From Gammaproteobacteria bacterium (GTDB lineage: Bacteria > Pseudomonadota > Gammaproteobacteria > Chromatiales > Chromatiaceae): 36,646 nt of DNA. The stretch spans positions 1-36,646 of the forward strand of contig RZZN01000035.1 in the NCBI GenBank assembly GCA_009929855.1, written 5' to 3'. This document shows positions 16,725 through 25,208 of the stretch, in pieces. The notes under the pieces were generated by a model, which worked only from the letters and a program-made list of their open reading frames with translations, had not been told where the DNA came from and did not search any database. Position numbers and translations under genes: made by a program. The stretch's first letter is position 1, and every line of letters begins with the position of its first letter.

Positions 16725-17099
16725 CGCCGCTTCCGCTCCTGTCTAATCGCCTCGATATTGAAGATGGACCCATCACGCAGCGGTTTTCGGCTCGTCCGCC
16801 ACGATGGCCGTGACAGCATCCACGGCGGCTGGGGCGCGCGGGTGATCACTGGCGTCACGGTCGTCTCACCGGCGTCGATGTCACCGCCAGGCGTCACCCG
16901 GCATGCGCGCGTGAGCCGAAATGAGCATGCGCTGAGCATGGCTATCCTACCGCAGGTCCAAGTTTGGTGCCGGTGGACGGTTTTCAAACGCCGCCGGGGG
17001 CACGCGCCAGCGCCGCCCGCGCGATCTTGTATTCAGGCGCGCGGCCCATCATCTCCATGGCAGTCGTCACCGCGTCCTCGCCATGGAGTTGCTCGCCTC
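16725..17099. other. Divergent intergenic region between fpr and the glutathione peroxidase gene
   Basis: This 375-bp stretch has no convincing protein. It separates two oxidative-stress/redox genes that point away from each other, so it should contain both promoters. The only structured feature I see is an 8-bp direct repeat, TGAGCATG at 16922-16929 and 16933-16940, with an 11-bp period. That is one helical turn, as expected for an operator half-site pair. No clean -35/-10 pair was found. Confidence 0.4.
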
Positions 17100-17645
17100 A
17101 TGAAATTCATCTTGTTCGCACTGGGAGTCATCGCTATGAGCAATACCGCCGTCGCCGCCAAGCCACCCTGCTCCCCACTGCTCGATGTCGAGCTGCGCCG
17201 TTTGGCGGGAGAGGAGACCGTCAACCTGTGCGAGGCCTATCAGGGTCAGGTCTTGCTCATCGTCAATACCGCCAGCAAATGCGGCTTCACCTCCCAGTAC
17301 GAGGGGCTCGAGGCACTCCATGCCAAGTACAAGGATCGCGGTCTGGTCGTGCTCGGTTTTCCGTCCAACGACTTCGCCAACCAGGAGCCGGGCTCGGAGG
17401 AAGAGATCGAGAAGTTTTGTCGTCTCACCTACGCGGTCGACTTTCCGATGTTCGAGAAGGTCAGCGTCAAGAAAGGCACCGCCAACCCGCTCTTCGAGCG
17501 TCTCGCCCAAGCCGGTGCACCGTATCCGAAGTGGAATTTCTACAAATATCTCATCGACCGCGATGGCAACCTCGTCGATCATTTCGTGAGCCTCACCAAG
17601 CCGCAGGACCGCAAGGTCATCAAGGCGATCGAGTCACTGCTCTGA
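17100..17645 (+). CDS. Exported glutathione peroxidase-family protein
   Basis: A 181-residue thiol peroxidase with a signal peptide (about 1-20, ending AVAA), so probably periplasmic. The peroxidatic Cys61 is in VNTASKCGFT (Cys in place of selenocysteine). The rest of the catalytic tetrad is Gln95 in PSNDFANQEPG and Trp145-Asn146 in YPKWNFYKY. Cys107 in KFCRLTYAVDFPMF is in the place of the resolving Cys of thioredoxin-dependent homologues, so thioredoxin-like reductants are more likely than glutathione. The ATG at 17100 is chosen for the signal peptide; the frame upstream is open but featureless. It lies 135 bp before the Fe-S oxidoreductase gene, fitting a peroxide-detoxifying context. Confidence 0.88.
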   Translation: MKFILFALGVIAMSNTAVAAKPPCSPLLDVELRRLAGEETVNLCEAYQGQVLLIVNTASKCGFTSQYEGLEALHAKYKDRGLVVLGFPSNDFANQEPGSEEEIEKFCRLTYAVDFPMFEKVSVKKGTANPLFERLAQAGAPYPKWNFYKYLIDRDGNLVDHFVSLTKPQDRKVIKAIESLL

Positions 17646-17780
17646 GCGCGCAACGGACCATCGACACCGCCAGGCTCGGGTGCTTGGCGCAGCGCCTCCG
17701 ATCCGTTTAAAGTGTCGATGACACAGGGCGGCCGCGCCGACGGCGCGCGACCAACCACACGACACCCAGGAGGCTGAGGC

Positions 17781-19121
17781 ATGGCGAGGCAGACGATCCG
17801 GGAGGGGAGTCTCGAGGCACCCACCCGCCATCCGCTCGACTGGAGGGGCGCTGACTTCCATGACGCGGATGCGCTCGCTCGAGAGCTCGAGCGCGTCTTC
17901 GACATCTGTCATGGCTGTCGGCGCTGCGTGAGTCTCTGCCAGGCATTCCCGACGCTCTTCGATCTGGTCGACGAGTCCGCGACCATGGAGATCGACGGCG
18001 TGGCCAAGTCCGATTATTGGAAGGTCGTCGATCACTGCTATCTCTGCGACCTCTGCTACATGACCAAGTGTCCCTACGTGCCCCCGCACGAGTGGAATCT
18101 CGATTTTCCACAGCTCATGCTGCGCGCCAAGGCGGTCAAGTATCGCAAGGGCGGGGTGCGACTGCGCGACCGTGTGCTCACGAGCACCGATCAGGTCGGC
18201 TCGCTCGCCGGGATCCCGGTCGTCAACGGACTCGTCAATGCGGTGAGTCGCAATCCAACCGGACGCCGCATCATGCAAGCCGTGCTCGGCGTGCATGCGC
18301 AGGCGGGCGTGCCACACTACGCGAGTCAGACCACTCGCAAGCGCGAGGCGGCCCGGATCGGGCGCTCGGCGCAAGGCCAGTCCGCCGGGGTGACTCGGGG
18401 CAAGGTCGCGCTCTTCACCACCTGCTATGGCAACTACAACGAACCGCGGGTCAACGCCGATCTGATCGCCGTCCTCGAGCATTCGGGGATCCCGGTCACC
18501 CTGCCCGAGCAGGAGCGCTGTTGCGGCATGCCCAAGCTGGAGCTGGGTGATCTCATGGCGGTCGAGGCCGCCAAGAACGCCAACATCCCGGTGCTCGAGC
18601 GGCTCATCGAGGCGGGTTGGGACATCGTCGCGATGGTTCCGTCATGTGTGCTCATGTTCAAGCAGCAGCTGCCCTTGATGTTCCCCGAGGATGCCAAGGT
18701 ACAGGCGGTCAAGGCACATGTCTTCGACCCCTCCGAATATCTGATGCTGCGCCACAAGCACGGCTTGCTCAACACCGATTTCAAGCACTCGCTCGGTACG
18801 GTCATCTATCAGGCCGCCTGTCACCAACGGGTCCAGAACATCGGCCAGAAGACCCGCGAGGTGCTGTCGCTGGTGCCTGACACCCGTGTCGAGATCATCG
18901 AGCGCTGCTCCGGCCACGATGGCACCTACGCGGTCAAGGAAGAGTGCCACGCGGCGGCGATGAAGATCGTCAAGCCAGTCGCTGGACGGGTGGAGAAGGC
19001 CGCCGCGGATCACTTCGGGAGCGACTGCCCCATGGCCGGCGCGCACATCGCCCAGGCGCTCGGCCGCCCTGGCGAGCAACGCCATCCCTTGAGCCTGTTG
19101 CGTGCCGCCTATGGGATCTGA
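17781..19121 (+). CDS. Hdr-like Fe-S oxidoreductase (GlpC/HdrD-type, DUF3501-linked)
   Basis: A 446-residue cytosolic Fe-S protein. Two ferredoxin-like [4Fe-4S] sites occur near the N-terminus: Cys43/46/49/53 (CHGCRRCVSLC) and Cys86/89/92/97 (CYLCDLCYMTKC). Two cysteine-rich CCG-type domains follow. The first is canonical: TTCYGNYNE, ERCCGMP, PSCVLMF. The second reads AACHQRVQ, ERCSGHDGTYAVK, SDCPMAG, with CSG in place of CCG. CCG domains in heterodisulfide reductase bind a special [4Fe-4S] centre. The ATG has a strong AGGAGG 7 nt upstream. The DUF3501 gene follows by 130 bp; these two families are commonly linked, usually together with a rubrerythrin gene that is absent here. Partner and substrate are unknown; peroxide defence is a reasonable inference. 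Confidence 0.85.
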   Translation: MARQTIREGSLEAPTRHPLDWRGADFHDADALARELERVFDICHGCRRCVSLCQAFPTLFDLVDESATMEIDGVAKSDYWKVVDHCYLCDLCYMTKCPYVPPHEWNLDFPQLMLRAKAVKYRKGGVRLRDRVLTSTDQVGSLAGIPVVNGLVNAVSRNPTGRRIMQAVLGVHAQAGVPHYASQTTRKREAARIGRSAQGQSAGVTRGKVALFTTCYGNYNEPRVNADLIAVLEHSGIPVTLPEQERCCGMPKLELGDLMAVEAAKNANIPVLERLIEAGWDIVAMVPSCVLMFKQQLPLMFPEDAKVQAVKAHVFDPSEYLMLRHKHGLLNTDFKHSLGTVIYQAACHQRVQNIGQKTREVLSLVPDTRVEIIERCSGHDGTYAVKEECHAAAMKIVKPVAGRVEKAAADHFGSDCPMAGAHIAQALGRPGEQRHPLSLLRAAYGI

Positions 19122-19251
19122 GACTTGTCATCGGGGGCTCAAGGGCGCGTCGGCGCACTCACCCAACGGGGATCGCCGCTCGACCTCGATGGCGACACGG
19201 CGAGCGCCAGCCGGCCACTGAGCACTCCACTCAAATCATGCGGAGACCCTC

Positions 19252-19833
19252 ATGCCACTGACACGAGACGACCTCTACAGCCTCGAGGACTATGCCCAGA
19301 TCCGCGGCGACTTCCGCGTCCGGGTGATGGCCCACAAGAAGACCCGACAGGTTCCGCTCGGTGAGCACGTGACACTCTATTTCGAGGATCGTCTGACCAT
19401 GCAGTATCAGATCCAAGAGATGCTGCGCGCCGAACGCATCTTCGAGCCCGCGGGGATCCAGGACGAGCTCGATGCCTACAATCCGCTCATTCCGGATGGG
19501 AGCAACTGGAAGGCGACCTCCATGATCGAGTATACGGATGTCGATGAGCGGCGCGCGGCACTGACCCGGCTGCGGGGTATCGAGGACCGGGTGTGGGTGA
19601 GGGTCGGCGATCAGGAGGCGGTGTTCGCCATCGCCGACGAGGACCTGCCGCGCGAGGACGACACCAAGACCTCATCGGTGCATTTCCTGCGCTTTCAGCT
19701 CGCACCCGCGATGATCGCGGCGCTGCGCCAGGGTGCCGATCTGGCCATGGGCATCGATCACCCGAATTATCGCGCACAGGTTCAGGTTCCAGACATGGTG
19801 CGCGACTCACTGGCGCGCGATCTCACCGTTTGA
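19252..19833 (+). CDS. DUF3501 protein
   Basis: A 193-residue cytosolic protein beginning MPLTRDDLYSLEDYAQIRGDFR, the hallmark opening of DUF3501. Further matching segments are VPLGEHVTLYFEDRLTMQYQIQEMLR, NPLIPDGSNWKATSMIEY and VHFLRFQLAPAMIAALRQGA. Its function is not established. The family travels with the Hdr-like Fe-S protein encoded just upstream, so the two probably work together. ATG at 19252 has GGAG 6 nt upstream. There is no Cys-rich motif, so it is unlikely to bind a cluster itself. Confidence 0.87.
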   Translation: MPLTRDDLYSLEDYAQIRGDFRVRVMAHKKTRQVPLGEHVTLYFEDRLTMQYQIQEMLRAERIFEPAGIQDELDAYNPLIPDGSNWKATSMIEYTDVDERRAALTRLRGIEDRVWVRVGDQEAVFAIADEDLPREDDTKTSSVHFLRFQLAPAMIAALRQGADLAMGIDHPNYRAQVQVPDMVRDSLARDLTV

Positions 19834-19859
19834 CCAAGAATGCGCGACCCGCGGCGACC

Positions 19860-20675
19860 ATGAAGCACCTACGCCCCCACGCCTTGCTGCTCGACATGGA
19901 CGGTCTGCTCTACCATGGCGAGCAGCCGTTGCCCGGCGCCCCCCAGCTGCTGCGCCGGCTCGACGCGCGCCCCCATGCATTCATCACCAACAACCCGATT
20001 CGCACCCCCGAGCAGCTCGCCGACAAGCTCCAGGCGATGGGACTGCCACGCCCCGATCCGCGCCGCATCATCACTTCCGCGCTGGCGACCGCGCGATGGC
20101 TGGCACACACCCGGCCCGGCTTCCGCTATTTCGCCGTCGGGGCCAGCGGACTGGACGCGGCACTGCGCGAGGTTGGTCAGCCCGACCAGGACACGGCCGA
20201 CGTGGTCGTGATCGGCGAGGGTCCAGGACTGGACTACGCGCAACTGACCATCGGGATCAACCTCATCCTGACACGCGGCGCGCGCCTGGTCGCGACCAAT
20301 CCAGACCTGACGGTGGACGCCGTGCGCGCTGGTCGCCATCTGGTGCTGCCTGGCGGGGGCGCGCTGGTCGCCCCCTTCGCCGCCGCCACCGGCGTGACCC
20401 CCACCATCATCGGCAAGCCCGAGCCACTGCTCTACGAGATGGCACTCGCCCAGCTCGCTTGCGCGCCAGGTGCCTGTCTGATGATCGGCGACCGTCCAGA
20501 CACCGACATCGCGGGCGCGGCGCGGCTTGGCATGTGGACCGCGCTGGTGCGTTCGGGGCGCTTCCCACCTGGCCGGTCATGGCCCGAGTTGATGCCCCCG
20601 CCGGACTATGACACCATCGATCTGCCCCAGCTGATGGCCGAGCTCGAACGGGATTTCCCCGGATTGCTCGGCTGA
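19860..20675 (+). CDS. HAD-superfamily phosphatase, NagD/class IIA-like
   Basis: A 271-residue cytosolic hydrolase of HAD subclass IIA. Motif I is LLDMDGLLYHG (nucleophile Asp12, acid/base Asp14). Motif II is FITNNP (Thr43). Motif III Lys is in IIGKPEP (Lys186), and motif IV is MIGDRPDTDIAGA (Asp211, Asp215). The C2-type cap lies between motifs II and III, as in NagD, AraL and phosphoglycolate phosphatases. Substrates of this class are sugar phosphates, nucleotides and p-nitrophenyl phosphate; which one applies here cannot be told. The start at 19860 is 26 bp after the DUF3501 stop and lacks a strong ribosome site. It converges on the SNF2 gene with only 16 bp between stops. Confidence 0.86.
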   Translation: MKHLRPHALLLDMDGLLYHGEQPLPGAPQLLRRLDARPHAFITNNPIRTPEQLADKLQAMGLPRPDPRRIITSALATARWLAHTRPGFRYFAVGASGLDAALREVGQPDQDTADVVVIGEGPGLDYAQLTIGINLILTRGARLVATNPDLTVDAVRAGRHLVLPGGGALVAPFAAATGVTPTIIGKPEPLLYEMALAQLACAPGACLMIGDRPDTDIAGAARLGMWTALVRSGRFPPGRSWPELMPPPDYDTIDLPQLMAELERDFPGLLG

Positions 20676-20691
20676 GCGGCGCGCGGCCCAG

Positions 20692-23600
20692 TCAAGTCGT
20701 CTCGATCGGCGCGAACAAGAGCGCCAGATCGTCCGCGCTGAGCAACCCGCTCGCGGCCCCGCCGCCCGCCAGCATGGCGTCGGCCAGTGCCTGCTTGCGC
20801 GCCTGGAGATCGGCGACCCGTTGCTCGACCGTGCCCTCGGTCAAGAGCTTGTAGACGAAGACCGGCTTGTCCTGCCCGATGCGATGGGCACGGTCGGTCG
20901 CTTGACGCTCGACCGCTGGATTCCACCAGGGATCGTAATGGATCACGGTGTCGGCCGCGGTGAGATTGAGCCCGGTCCCCCCGGCCTTGAGGCTGATCAA
21001 GAAGAGCGAGACCGCCCCCGACTGAAAGCGATCTACCGGCCGATCGCGATTGCGCGTGCGCCCGGTCAGCTTGACGAAGCCTTGATCCTCGACGAGTCCC
21101 AGCTTGATCAGCTCATCCTCGATCAGGGCCAGCATGCTGGTGAACTGCGAGAAGACCAGGACACGCCGGCCCTCGGCCACCAGGTCGGGGAGCAGGGTCA
21201 TCAGCAGATCCAGCTTGGCCGAGCCGCGCACCCGCCGCGCGCTCTCCAAGGCGACCAGGCGCGGATCGCAACAGACCTGACGCAGCTTCAGCAGCGCATC
21301 GAGGATGACGATCCCGCTGCGTGACAGCCCCCGGCGCGCCACCTCCTCGCGGACCTTCTCATGCAGTGCGAGACGCAGGGTCTCGTAGAGATCGCGCTGA
21401 TCATCGGCGAGCGGGACCTCGCGGACGATCTCGGTCTTGGGCGGCAGCTCGGCCGCCACCGCGTCCTTGGTCCGTCGCAGCAAGAAGGGGGCGACCCGCC
21501 GGCGCAGCTCCTCCTGACGCAGGGTGTCGCCCTCGCGCTCGATGGGGATGCGAAAGAGCCGCCGAAAGCGTGACTCATCGCCGAGCAGCTCGGGGATGAG
21601 AAAGTCCAGCAGCGCCCACAGCTCGCCGAGATGGTTCTCCATCGGGGTGCCGGTCAGACAGAGCCGATGACGCGCCTGGAGCGTACGCACCACCTGCGCG
21701 GCCTTGCTGCGCGGGTTCTTGATCGTCTGTGCCTCGTCCAGGACCAGCAGATGATAGTGGTGCTCGGCCAACGCCGCCTGGTCGCGCGGCAGCAAGGGAT
21801 AGGTCGTCAAGATCACATCATGATCAGGGATGGCCGCGAAGGCCTGGTGACGCTGTATCCCGTGCAGCGACAGCACCCGCAGTGCCGGGGCGAAGCGCGC
21901 GGCCTCGCGGCGCCAGTTGAAGAGCAGACTGGTCGGCGCGACCACCAGGCTCGGCCGCTCGGCGCGACCGCTCTCGCGCTCGAGCAGCAGATGCGCCAGG
22001 GTCTGGACCGTCTTGCCCAGCCCCATGTCGTCGGCCAGGATCCCACCGAGGTCATAGGCGCGCAGGAACTGGAGCCAGCTCAGACCCTCGAGTTGATACT
22101 GACGCAGCGTCGTGGTCAGCCCAGCGGGCGGCGTCACCGGGTCCACGCCGTTGAAATCGCTCAGTCGCCGTGCCCAATCGCGCGCGCGCTCCCCGCCGCG
22201 CCAACGCAACCCCGGGGCCGCCGACTCCAGCGTGGACAAGCGGGCGGCCTCGGCCCGCGCCAGTCGCAGGCGTCTTGGCCCACCACCGGACGCACGCAGC
22301 ACGCCATCGCTGTCATAGAGCTCGAGCAGGGTGGCAAGGATTGGGCGCAGACGCTGCACCGGCATCAGCACCAGCCGCCCATCGGTCAAGCGCAACTGCA
22401 GCTTCTGGTCATCGTCCAGGCGGGCCAGGGCATGCGTGGACAGCTCGGATTGATAGCGCTGGATGAGATCCACCAGCAGTGGCAGCAGATCGGTGCGCGC
22501 GCCGTCGATATTCACTCCCAGGGCCAGATCGAGCCAACGCCCACCCTCGCCCTCGAGGATCTCGACCTCCCAGTCGTCGAGCTCGGCGATGCGAAAGTGG
22601 AAGCCTGCATCCATGTGGATCAACCATCCATGCGACTCCAGACGTGCGAGATCATGCTGCACGAACTCGATCCAGGTCTCGGGGTCGGCGCGCTCGAACG
22701 CCATCCCATCCGGCTCGGGATCGACCTGGACGCGGCGCATTCCCAAACCCTCGAGCAAGGCGATCGCGCGCCGCTCGGCCTCGGTGTCACGCTCGACCTC
22801 GACCAGGACCTCCTGCTCGACCCGCTCGATGAGTGAGGCCGGATCACGCGGATCCACCACCTTGCCACCATAGTCGAAGTCGAGCAGCGCCCGATGCGTC
22901 CATTGCGGCTCGCGACGGATCCCCCAGAAGCGATCGAGACTGGTGCCGGCGCGATCGACACTGAGCAGGCGCAGTCGCGGCCGGGCTTGCCCGGCGCCGA
23001 TCCGCCGCCGCTCGGGCTGCTTCGGCAATGGAATCGTCAAATCCTGGAAGCGCTCGCGCACCACATCGGTGAGCGCTGCGACCGTCACGGGCGCGACCGC
23101 TGGGGCGGCGGCCAGCAGTCCGGCCGCGCGATCGTCCAGACCGGTCGCCAACGGCCCGCACTCGCCCGACTCTGGATCCAGCCACCAGGGCGGCGCCATG
23201 GGCAGGAGACGCACGCCCGGACGGTCGGTCTCCACCACGACGTGCAGCTGAGCATCCTCGCCCAAGCGCCAAACGAGCCGCCCCGCCAGGTCTCCACCGG
23301 CACGCAGCACAGGCGCCTCGATGGTGTGAAAATGACCCCGTCCAGTAGCCAGGATCGCCGCCATCACCAGCACGCCAGTGACATCGTTGAGATTGGCCCA
23401 GTGACCTTCACCCGCGCTCCCCGCCCCCTCCAGCAAGGCCATGACACGTTGATCATCAGGGCCGATGAAGCTCGCCCGCGAGCGGCTGAGGATGTTGAAT
23501 TCCTGTGGCTTGCCATCACCACCGGAGAGCAACCGCCGGACCTTCACGGCACGCACCCGGGTGCGTCTCAGACCGATGCTCTCCTCGCATTCGAGTAGAT

Positions 23601-24015
23601 AGTGGAGTCTGAACGGCTCCTGATCCGAGACACTGCGTGCCCGCTCGGCACGCTCCAGCCATAGACGCAGCGCCGTGGGCAGGGTCCGAGAGGGGGCCGG
23701 CAAGGGCGCGTGCTCGCTCGTCGCCTGGACCGACAGCAGCACCGCCGCCACATGCTTGCAGTTGACGCCCACCGGACAGGAGCAATGTCCGAGGAGGAGT
23801 GGATGCGTCCCCGGGCCCTCGACCACCTTGATCAGGCACTGATAGACCCGTCCTGCCGAGCCGCGGACCCGACCGCTCACCAATCCGCTGCGCGGATCAT
23901 AGTCGGCGCTGAGCACGCGCCGCTCACGCTGGTAGCGCCGTCCTCGGGCCACGGCATCCGGGTCGATCTCATCGAGGATCAGATCGGGATCGAAAAGCGA
24001 CGGCAGGTCAGTCAT
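20692..24015 (-). CDS. SNF2-family helicase with N-terminal SWIM zinc finger
   Basis: A 1107-residue DNA translocase-type ATPase. Near the N-terminus is a SWIM zinc-binding motif, CSCPVGVNCKH (Cys78, Cys80, Cys86, His88). A long middle region of about 550 residues has no clear motif. The SNF2 core fills the C-terminal part: Walker A DDMGLGKTVQT near residue 666, the Walker B box DEAQ near 758, then LTGTPMENHLGELW. The second lobe has VFSQFTSM, LKAGGTGLNLTAAD and the arginine-finger motif DRAHRIGQ near 1042. Bacterial members are related to RapA and to SWIM-HepA proteins, which act on DNA or on RNA polymerase; the target here is unknown. It starts 15 bp after the stop of the GT2-GtrA gene on the same strand. 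Confidence 0.88.
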   Translation of the reverse strand: MTDLPSLFDPDLILDEIDPDAVARGRRYQRERRVLSADYDPRSGLVSGRVRGSAGRVYQCLIKVVEGPGTHPLLLGHCSCPVGVNCKHVAAVLLSVQATSEHAPLPAPSRTLPTALRLWLERAERARSVSDQEPFRLHYLLECEESIGLRRTRVRAVKVRRLLSGGDGKPQEFNILSRSRASFIGPDDQRVMALLEGAGSAGEGHWANLNDVTGVLVMAAILATGRGHFHTIEAPVLRAGGDLAGRLVWRLGEDAQLHVVVETDRPGVRLLPMAPPWWLDPESGECGPLATGLDDRAAGLLAAAPAVAPVTVAALTDVVRERFQDLTIPLPKQPERRRIGAGQARPRLRLLSVDRAGTSLDRFWGIRREPQWTHRALLDFDYGGKVVDPRDPASLIERVEQEVLVEVERDTEAERRAIALLEGLGMRRVQVDPEPDGMAFERADPETWIEFVQHDLARLESHGWLIHMDAGFHFRIAELDDWEVEILEGEGGRWLDLALGVNIDGARTDLLPLLVDLIQRYQSELSTHALARLDDDQKLQLRLTDGRLVLMPVQRLRPILATLLELYDSDGVLRASGGGPRRLRLARAEAARLSTLESAAPGLRWRGGERARDWARRLSDFNGVDPVTPPAGLTTTLRQYQLEGLSWLQFLRAYDLGGILADDMGLGKTVQTLAHLLLERESGRAERPSLVVAPTSLLFNWRREAARFAPALRVLSLHGIQRHQAFAAIPDHDVILTTYPLLPRDQAALAEHHYHLLVLDEAQTIKNPRSKAAQVVRTLQARHRLCLTGTPMENHLGELWALLDFLIPELLGDESRFRRLFRIPIEREGDTLRQEELRRRVAPFLLRRTKDAVAAELPPKTEIVREVPLADDQRDLYETLRLALHEKVREEVARRGLSRSGIVILDALLKLRQVCCDPRLVALESARRVRGSAKLDLLMTLLPDLVAEGRRVLVFSQFTSMLALIEDELIKLGLVEDQGFVKLTGRTRNRDRPVDRFQSGAVSLFLISLKAGGTGLNLTAADTVIHYDPWWNPAVERQATDRAHRIGQDKPVFVYKLLTEGTVEQRVADLQARKQALADAMLAGGGAASGLLSADDLALLFAPIETT

Positions 24016-24030
24016 CGGCGGCTCGGGTGA

Positions 24031-25173
24031 TCAGTCGGCGCGCGGCCGTTTCCAAGTGTAGACGGCCGTGACCGCGTAGTTCCAGACCGCCCCGACCAGG
24101 ATCCCCGCCAAGGCTGAGAGAAACCAACCCGAGTGCCCCCCGCGAAACAGATAGTCGGCGATCCCGACATTGGCCAGCGCGCCCACGCTGCACACCAGTA
24201 CGAATGACAGCCAGCCGCGGATCAGCGCCTTGCCACGCAGGCGCATGTCCCGATAGGTGAGCAGATTGTTCAGCAGAAAATTACTGGTCATGGCGACCAG
24301 GGTCGCGACGGATTGACTCAGCAGGAAGGCCCCAGTACCCAACAGGCCGAGCAAGGGCCAGAGCACCGCCATGTGGACGAAGACACCGAATCCGCCGATC
24401 GCCGAAAAGGCGATGAAACGCACCGGGATGACTGGCCCGATCACCTTCTGGGTCAGCATCAGCAGATATTCCCAGAGCGCGGCATTGTCGAGCTTGCTGG
24501 ACCCGGCCGCGCGCGTGCGAAAGGTATAGGGCAGCTCGCGAAAGCGCAGTGGACGCCCGGCGGCTGAAAACAGATCCAGCAGGATCTTGAAGCCGACGCC
24601 ACTGAGCCGTCGCACAGACTCCTGCACGACCGTGGCACGGGTCAGGAAGAAGCCGCTCATCGGATCCTCGAGATCGGCATGGATGAGCCACTGGCCAAGC
24701 CGGGTCGCCAGGCGACTCATGGCACGACGCCGCTCGCTCCAGCCACCGAGCGCGCCCCCGGCGACGTAACGGCTGCCGATGACGATGTCCAGATCCTCAT
24801 CCACCAGGGTGCGCAGCATCTCGGGCAGGAGTGTCTCATCGTGCTGGAGGTCGCCATCGATCACCGCCACGAAGGGCGCCGCGGTCGCCATCATGCCCTC
24901 GATGCAGGCCGAGGACAGTCCGCGCCGTCCGATGCGCTGCACCACCCGCACGCGTGGATCGCGTCGCGCAATGGCCCGCGCCCGCTCCGCGGTGCCATCG
25001 GGCGAGTCGTCGTCGACGAAGATCAGCTCCCAGTCGATCGCCCCCAAGGCCGCGCCGATCCGGCGCACGACCTCCTCCACCATCTCCGCCTCCTGATAGG
25101 TGGGAACGATGACCGCAAGCTCGGGTGGCGGACAGCGGCGCGCGGAAGGCGGATCGGGGATGGTCTGTGACAT
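24031..25173 (-). CDS. GT2 glycosyltransferase fused to a GtrA-like membrane domain
   Basis: About 380 residues. The N-terminal domain is a DPM1-like GT2: LAVIVPTYQEAEMV, IFVDDDSPDGTAERARA, IGRRGLSSACIEGM, and VIDGDLQHDETLLPEML (DxD site), then SRYVAGGALGGW. The C-terminal ~140 residues contain four hydrophobic helices with FIAFSAIGGFGVFVHM and SNFLLNNLLTYRD, the GtrA pattern that helps flip lipid-linked sugars. It should make and possibly translocate polyprenyl-phosphate sugar. The ATG at 25173 is preferred; an in-frame start at 25230 would add 19 residues without features and overlap the divergent gene. The divergent GT39-type gene is an obvious candidate user of the product. The SNF2 gene follows 15 bp later. 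Confidence 0.87.
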   Translation of the reverse strand: MSQTIPDPPSARRCPPPELAVIVPTYQEAEMVEEVVRRIGAALGAIDWELIFVDDDSPDGTAERARAIARRDPRVRVVQRIGRRGLSSACIEGMMATAAPFVAVIDGDLQHDETLLPEMLRTLVDEDLDIVIGSRYVAGGALGGWSERRRAMSRLATRLGQWLIHADLEDPMSGFFLTRATVVQESVRRLSGVGFKILLDLFSAAGRPLRFRELPYTFRTRAAGSSKLDNAALWEYLLMLTQKVIGPVIPVRFIAFSAIGGFGVFVHMAVLWPLLGLLGTGAFLLSQSVATLVAMTSNFLLNNLLTYRDMRLRGKALIRGWLSFVLVCSVGALANVGIADYLFRGGHSGWFLSALAGILVGAVWNYAVTAVYTWKRPRAD

Positions 25174-25208
25174 GGGCTCGCAATCGATCGGAGGGATGAC
25201 TGGTCGGG

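Noticed and set aside
21631-22836. 401-codon open frame on the plus strand opposite the SNF2 gene
   Set aside because: No motif and skewed composition; the minus-strand helicase has all SNF2 motifs.
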